From positions 2,732,001-2,796,000 of the forward strand of contig NZ_JAUCFJ010000002.1 in assembly GCF_030348505.1 (NCBI RefSeq): a stretch of 64,000 bases of DNA. Direction: 5' to 3'. The position numbers were made by a program, and so were the translations under genes. The stretch comes from Lysinibacillus sp. G4S2. GTDB lineage: Bacteria; Bacillota; Bacilli; Bacillales_A; Planococcaceae. The notes under the pieces were generated by a model that was not told where the DNA came from, did not search any database, and was given only the letters and a program-made list of their open reading frames with translations. Numbering within the stretch: the first letter of the stretch is position 1; each line of letters begins with the position of its first letter. Of the stretch, positions 60,949-64,000 are shown one piece after another.

Positions 60949-62430
60949 TTAACTAATGTTAATCGTTTTTGTTGCAACTGTTTGTTGAAACGCCTGATCA
61001 TGCTCCACAATAACCATTGTAGGATTAAATTTTTGAATAAGCTCTTCAATCTGCATGCGAGAATAAATATCAATAAAATTTAATGGTTCATCCCAAATAT
61101 ATAAATGCGCTTTTTCACATAAACTTTTGGCGATAAGCAGCTTTTTCTTTTGTCCACCAGAATAATGAGATATATCTTTCTCAAATTGAATTCGGTCAAA
61201 ATCCATCTTACGTAGGATGGATTTAAATAACGTTTCATCAATCTCATGCTCTTCAATAAAGTCCGATAACTGTCCCTTCAGATGAGAAGTATCTTGTTGG
61301 ACATAGGAAATAATGAGTCCTGAACTTAAATTTATTGAGCCTGTATGCTGTATCGGATTTCCTAGAATTAGTTTTAGAATACTACTTTTTCCGCTTCCAT
61401 TCTTTCCGTCCAATACAATTCGGTCACCTTGTTCCACTTTAAAGCTAATTGGTGTATTCACTATTTGATCATCATACTTAATAGAGACATCAGTCAAAGC
61501 AATCAATTCATTTGAATGTAATTCCAACGGTTCTAATTTTAATGACTCCGTTTTTTCAACATTTTTTAGCAGTTTTGACTTTTCCTCAATAGCTTTTTGT
61601 TGCCTTGATTGAATGTTCTTTGCTCTTTTCATCATCTTGGCCGCTTTATGTCCTACAAAACCCTTATCTAACTTAGAACCTGAATTCGTCGTTCCATTTT
61701 TGGAAGCTTCCACTTGATTAGACCAACCAGCTGACCGTTTTGAAGACTGAGTTAATCTTCCAATGTCTTTTTGTAGACGCTCATTAGTTGCCTCTTCGTG
61801 TTCCTGTTGTCTATCAAAATTTAATTTCCAAGAAGAATAGTTACCACTTTGAACTTCGATATTTGCCCTATTGATTGATAAAATATGGTCAACGCATCCA
61901 TCTAAAAAGTTTCTGTCATGTGAAATTAAAATAAACCCTTTTTTCTTCCTTAAATATTCAGAGACAATTTTTCGCGCTTCCGTATCTAGATGGTTGGTTG
62001 GTTCATCAATTAATAAAAATTGACCCTCTGTTAAAAAAAGTGCAGCAAGCAAAACCTTTGTTTGTTCTCCATTTGATAATGTTTTAAATGGGCGATACAT
62101 AACCTCGGCATCAACATTTAAATAGGATATTTCACGAAGATATTCCCAATCTTCGGCTTGAGGACAAATTTCTTCAAAGATTTCATAAGTATACTTATTT
62201 TTATCCGAAACGGGATAAGGGAAATAATTAAATTCTACAGAAGAAATGATTTTCCCACTATACTCATAATTCCCTAATAATAAATTAAAGAATGTTGTTT
62301 TACCTCGTCCATTTCTACCAATAAATCCGAGTTTCCAATCCGTATCTAGTTGAAAGTTTACACCTTCAAAAATATTATCAAAGCTACCTGGATAAGAAAA
62401 TGTTAAATCTTGTACTTTTATCATTGACAT
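60949..62430 (-). CDS. Lsa-type ABC-F ribosomal protection protein
   Basis: A 493-residue soluble protein with two ABC domains and no membrane part. NBD1: Walker A GFIGRNGRGKTTFF, signature TLSNGEQTK, Walker B FLLIDEPTNHLD. A ~110-residue charged linker (the antibiotic-resistance arm) follows, with YSSWKLNFDRQQEHEEATN. NBD2: LDGKNGSGKSSIL, HYSGGQKKKL, LYIWDEPLNFID. ABC-F proteins of the Lsa/Vga group bind the ribosome and push off lincosamides, streptogramin A and pleuromutilins. ATG 62430 follows GAGGAGG; an ATG at 62457 is less likely. The long leader carries attenuator features, so it is probably induced by such drugs. Confidence 0.93.
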   Translation of the reverse strand: MSMIKVQDLTFSYPGSFDNIFEGVNFQLDTDWKLGFIGRNGRGKTTFFNLLLGNYEYSGKIISSVEFNYFPYPVSDKNKYTYEIFEEICPQAEDWEYLREISYLNVDAEVMYRPFKTLSNGEQTKVLLAALFLTEGQFLLIDEPTNHLDTEARKIVSEYLRKKKGFILISHDRNFLDGCVDHILSINRANIEVQSGNYSSWKLNFDRQQEHEEATNERLQKDIGRLTQSSKRSAGWSNQVEASKNGTTNSGSKLDKGFVGHKAAKMMKRAKNIQSRQQKAIEEKSKLLKNVEKTESLKLEPLELHSNELIALTDVSIKYDDQIVNTPISFKVEQGDRIVLDGKNGSGKSSILKLILGNPIQHTGSINLSSGLIISYVQQDTSHLKGQLSDFIEEHEIDETLFKSILRKMDFDRIQFEKDISHYSGGQKKKLLIAKSLCEKAHLYIWDEPLNFIDIYSRMQIEELIQKFNPTMVIVEHDQAFQQTVATKTINIS

Positions 62431-62525
62431 GATAATTCCTCCTCTGTATATCAACACTTTTTACTTTTTATACAAAGTCGGTACATCCATCTATTCTAAA
62501 TTTCTCCGTATATGTTTGATGGATA
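62431..62525 (-). promoter_or_regulatory. Two interleaved hairpins before the ABC-F start
   Basis: ATCCATC (62485-62491) pairs with GATGGAT (62518-62524), and CTCCGTATA (62504-62512) with TATACGGAG (62535-62543). They interleave, so only one can form in full unless a pseudoknot forms. They lie between the 17-codon ORF and the ribosome site. Confidence 0.6.
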
Positions 62526-62579
62526 TTAACGACTTATACGGAGTATTACATGCGTAACAATAGTGTCTGATTCGCTCAT
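62526..62579 (-). CDS. 17-codon leader ORF behind a strong ribosome site
   Basis: On the minus strand AAAGGAGAGAGA leads to ATG at 62579. The product is MSESDTIVTHVILRISR, ending in a stop at 62526. Its location in the leader of a ribosome-protection gene, after the attenuator terminator, suggests a regulatory peptide that senses ribosome stalling. It has no known homologue that I can name. Confidence 0.6.
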   Translation of the reverse strand: MSESDTIVTHVILRISR

Positions 62580-62624
62580 TTCTCTCTCTCCTTTATTTAT
62601 TAGTTTAAGGTTACTATGAGAGAA

Positions 62625-62658
62625 TAAAAAATCCCCCCAATTTGTAATTGGAAGGATT
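62625..62658 (-). terminator. Attenuator terminator in the ABC-F leader
   Basis: On the minus strand AATCCTTCCAATT pairs with AATTGGGGGGATT, followed by TTTTTT (62625-62630). It lies upstream of the 17-codon ORF and ABC-F gene, so it would stop most transcripts. Confidence 0.85.
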
Positions 62659-62751
62659 AGTCTTTCACTTATATGAAATAAGTTCTATTTTGCCATTGGA
62701 ATCATGACAAAAAAGTATAAACTGATTTATAAAAATGGACAGACTAATCCT
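62653..62751 (-). promoter_or_regulatory. Antiterminator of the ABC-F leader
   Basis: AGGATTAGTCT (minus strand, 62751-62741) can pair with AGACTAATCCT (62663-62653). The second segment is also the left side of the terminator, so the two are exclusive. The first can also pair with segment A near 62778-62799 (ACTAATC). Confidence 0.8.
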
Positions 62752-62798
62752 ATATTTTGTAGTTTGAAGTTATTCATTTCAAATAAAATATAGATTAG

Positions 62799-62813
62799 TT
62801 AATCATTGTCCAT
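62799..62813 (-). CDS. Four-codon upstream ORF (MDND) in the ABC-F leader
   Basis: ATG GAC AAT GAT TAA on the minus strand, 8 bp after GAGAGG (62827-62822). Its stop codon touches the start of pairing segment A (to 62799). A ribosome stalled here would block segment A. An overlapping alternative ATG at 62817 gives MDGQ. Confidence 0.7.
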   Translation of the reverse strand: MDND

Positions 62814-62968
62814 CCATCAGTCCTCTCATCGTCGTATTATTATATTAACAAATTTTTCAATAGAATACAATGACAACAAGCAGCATCAATATCAATTCCA
62901 AATTTTTAGCGGGACATAAAATCCAAATTACACACGGTAATGGTCCGCAAGCGAGAAAAATATTATGG

Positions 62969-63178
62969 TTAGCGACGCATTTTGACGTTTTAGCGGCGGT
63001 ATTCGCTTTGTTAGCGGCGGAACTTGATGTTTTAGCGGCGATATTCGCTTGCTTAGCGGCGCATTTTGACGTTTTAGTGGCGGTATTCGCTTTGTTAGCG
63101 GCGGAACTTGACTCTTTAGCGGCGATATTCACTTGCTTAGCGGCGAAACTTGACTCTTTAGCGGCGGTATTCGCTTAG
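62969..63178. repeat. Ten units of a 21-bp-period TTAGCGGCG array
   Basis: The A of TTAGCG falls at 62971, 62992, 63013, 63034, 63055, 63076, 63097, 63118, 63139 and 63160, exactly 21 bp apart. Units alternate between ATTCGC-type and TTGAC/TTGAT-type second halves, giving a partly 42-bp higher order. Both strands are open in one frame (LAAVFAL-like on plus, AAKTSK-like on minus). This is expected for a 21-bp unit without stops and is not evidence for a protein. Confidence 0.92.
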
Positions 63179-63411
63179 TATGATGATGATGAGTTACCTG
63201 TTCTTTCTTTAAATCATCCATAAAAATAAGGAAGCCGCTCCAATAGTGATTAGTCACATCACACGAAGCGGTTGCCTTTGCTTCAATTTGTATAACCATC
63301 ATAGATGATTTAATCCGTCGAATTTTCACGAAATGTACTCTATCTCCAATGTTTAAATTTTTTGGGTCGTCTTGATAGTTGCAAAAATGCTCATAACCAT
63401 GCTGATGTATT
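63129..63411 (-). pseudogene. Small conserved-looking ORF remnant reading into the array
   Basis: The minus frame from 63411 gives IHQHGYEHFCNYQDDPKNLN, IGDRVHFVKIRRIKSS, then IEAKATASCDVTNHYWSGFL and IFMDDLKKE, followed by a stretch encoded by the 21-bp array. There is no ATG with a ribosome site at the front (only GTG at 63329). A real gene may have lost its start and gained array sequence at its end. Confidence 0.4.
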
Positions 63412-63431
63412 TATTTATTACTGCCTTCATA

Positions 63432-63460
63432 AAGAAAAAAGGAAGCACTTAGGCTCCTTA
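63432..63460 (-). terminator. Minus-strand terminator
   Basis: AAGGAGCCTAAGTGCTTCCTT as minus-strand hairpin (AAGGA/TCCTT with inner GC pairs), followed by TTTTTTC. Confidence 0.6.
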
Positions 63461-63749
63461 AATAAATTTTCATTTGATTAAAAATCGGTCTAGCTAAACC
63501 CAAAACGGCAGTAACCTATTCTAAGCTGTAGCGTGTGACGACGCTATGACTTTTTTAAAGTATAGGAAACCTTAATTTGTACAAATTAATATCGAGTGTA
63601 TCGCACGCTCTTATTAGGTTATGGTGTTAGTTGGCCGGCATGACTTCCCCATTTGTTACAAGGTCATTCCATCCTAGTGATCCTTTAATAGTTATTTTGT
63701 TATTCTTTAACAATTTAATTTACTTATGCTACATATAGAGGTGCTTTAA
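63461..63749. other. Gap before the last small gene
   Basis: About 290 bp of AT-rich sequence with dyads (AGCGTGTGACGACGCT at 63529). No gene was seen. Confidence 0.4.
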
Positions 63750-63941
63750 TTGACCACATTCGGAAAATGCTTATTTATCACTTTCTTTGTAACACTGTTT
63801 TTATTTGCAACGATTTGGGATTATTTCAAAAATGGTAATTTGGCTTTACTTGAAAACTTTTTCTTTTCCTTTTGGGTAGCAAGTTTTTTATTCATCGCAT
63901 TGCTACATAGAAGTAAAAAAGATGAAACTGGGAAGAACTAA
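63750..63941 (+). CDS. Small membrane protein, 63 residues
   Basis: TTG start at 63750 with AGAGGTG upstream. The product has two transmembrane helices (LFITFFVTLFLFATIWDYF and FFFSFWVASFLFIALLH) with a short acidic loop (NGNLALLEN) between them, and ends RSKKDETGKN. No family is recognised. The terminator at 63947 follows directly, which supports a real gene. Confidence 0.6.
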   Translation: MTTFGKCLFITFFVTLFLFATIWDYFKNGNLALLENFFFSFWVASFLFIALLHRSKKDETGKN

Positions 63942-63946
63942 AAATA

Positions 63947-63973
63947 AAAGCTTATTTCTAAAAAGCTTTTTTA
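63947..63973 (+). terminator. Terminator after the small membrane protein gene
   Basis: AAAAGCTT pairs with AAGCTTTT around ATTTCTAAA, then a T run. Confidence 0.75.
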
Positions 63974-64000
63974 CTGCACATTTCCCTTATATTGTTCAAT

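Noticed and set aside
62857..63132. Minus-strand 91-residue frame through the minisatellite
   Set aside because: It arises because a 21-bp unit is stop-free in several frames; there is no ribosome site and no conserved start.
62870..63178. Plus-strand 102-residue frame through the minisatellite
   Set aside because: It has an ATG but no ribosome site, and its first 30 residues have no protein character. I kept it as a repeat.

Overview
The window looks like a low-GC Gram-positive chromosome from a Bacillaceae/Planococcaceae-type organism, perhaps close to Lysinibacillus or Solibacillus. The reasons are AT-rich DNA, strong AGGAGG ribosome sites, T-tailed intrinsic terminators, sigma-A style promoters, lipoproteins with Bacillus-type lipoboxes, and many genes with Bacillus relatives (AdaA/AdaB, DUF1877, DUF4256, an RsiV-like anti-sigma factor, a YjcD-like helicase, an Lsa-type ABC-F protein). 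The genus is an inference. No rRNA or tRNA gene was found. The window appears to be an accessory, rearranged part of the genome, with many broken genes, insertion-sequence relics and repeat families.

Layout. 1-5.2 kb: end of a UvrA-like protein, a PP-loop ATPase, a recombinase relic, an intact IS4-type element with a 9-bp target duplication, and an APH-fold kinase. 5.6-9.2 kb: lipoprotein, DUF4256 protein and a DHA2 drug exporter. 9.7-12.2 kb: a two-component system and a small secreted repeat protein sharing TTAACA-N5-TTAACA boxes. 12.6-14.6 kb: iron-regulated FTR1 permease and a lipoprotein. 16.4-21.5 kb: CDF metal exporter, small membrane-anchored proteins, HxlR regulator, quinone reductase-like flavoprotein and SDR. 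21.6-25.2 kb: an ISL3-type MITE and a three-gene ABC exporter. 25.5-26.7 kb: adenine riboswitch and adenosine deaminase. 26.9-30.8 kb: alkylation-repair island (AlkA-type glycosylase, 2OG-Fe(II) oxygenase, AdaA, AdaB, SPL-like radical SAM protein). 30.9-33.4 kb: MFS exporter plus ATP-grasp ligase. 34-41.1 kb: ECF sigma/anti-sigma pair, S9 peptidase, UvrD-family helicase. 41.4-47.6 kb: decayed tyrosine recombinase followed by a run of small genes separated by four copies of one intergenic repeat, ending with a secreted nuclease. 48-54 kb: hydrolase, thioredoxin-reductase-like enzyme, and a TetR regulator with paired operators controlling an SDR-hydrolase fusion. 55.3-58.5 kb: tandemly duplicated promoter/start region before a truncated ATP-grasp gene, GNAT, IS3 relic, esterase. 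60-64 kb: DUF1877 protein, Lsa-type ABC-F gene with a leader that reads as an attenuator, and a 21-bp minisatellite.

The signals I rate highest are: (a) the leader of the ABC-F gene, with a four-codon upstream ORF overlapping the first of four interchangeable pairing segments; (b) four intergenic arrays at distant sites with different core motifs but all with a period of exactly 21 bp; (c) the small-gene array between 44.7 and 46.05 kb, where each gene is bounded by the same hairpin-ending repeat; (d) the alkylation-repair island with a shared candidate operator upstream of two transcription units; and (e) the adenine riboswitch (U at the specificity position) with a mutually exclusive terminator before adenosine deaminase.

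All calls come from reading the sequence and remembered family motifs. No database search was run, and family names without a conserved motif are marked as uncertain.
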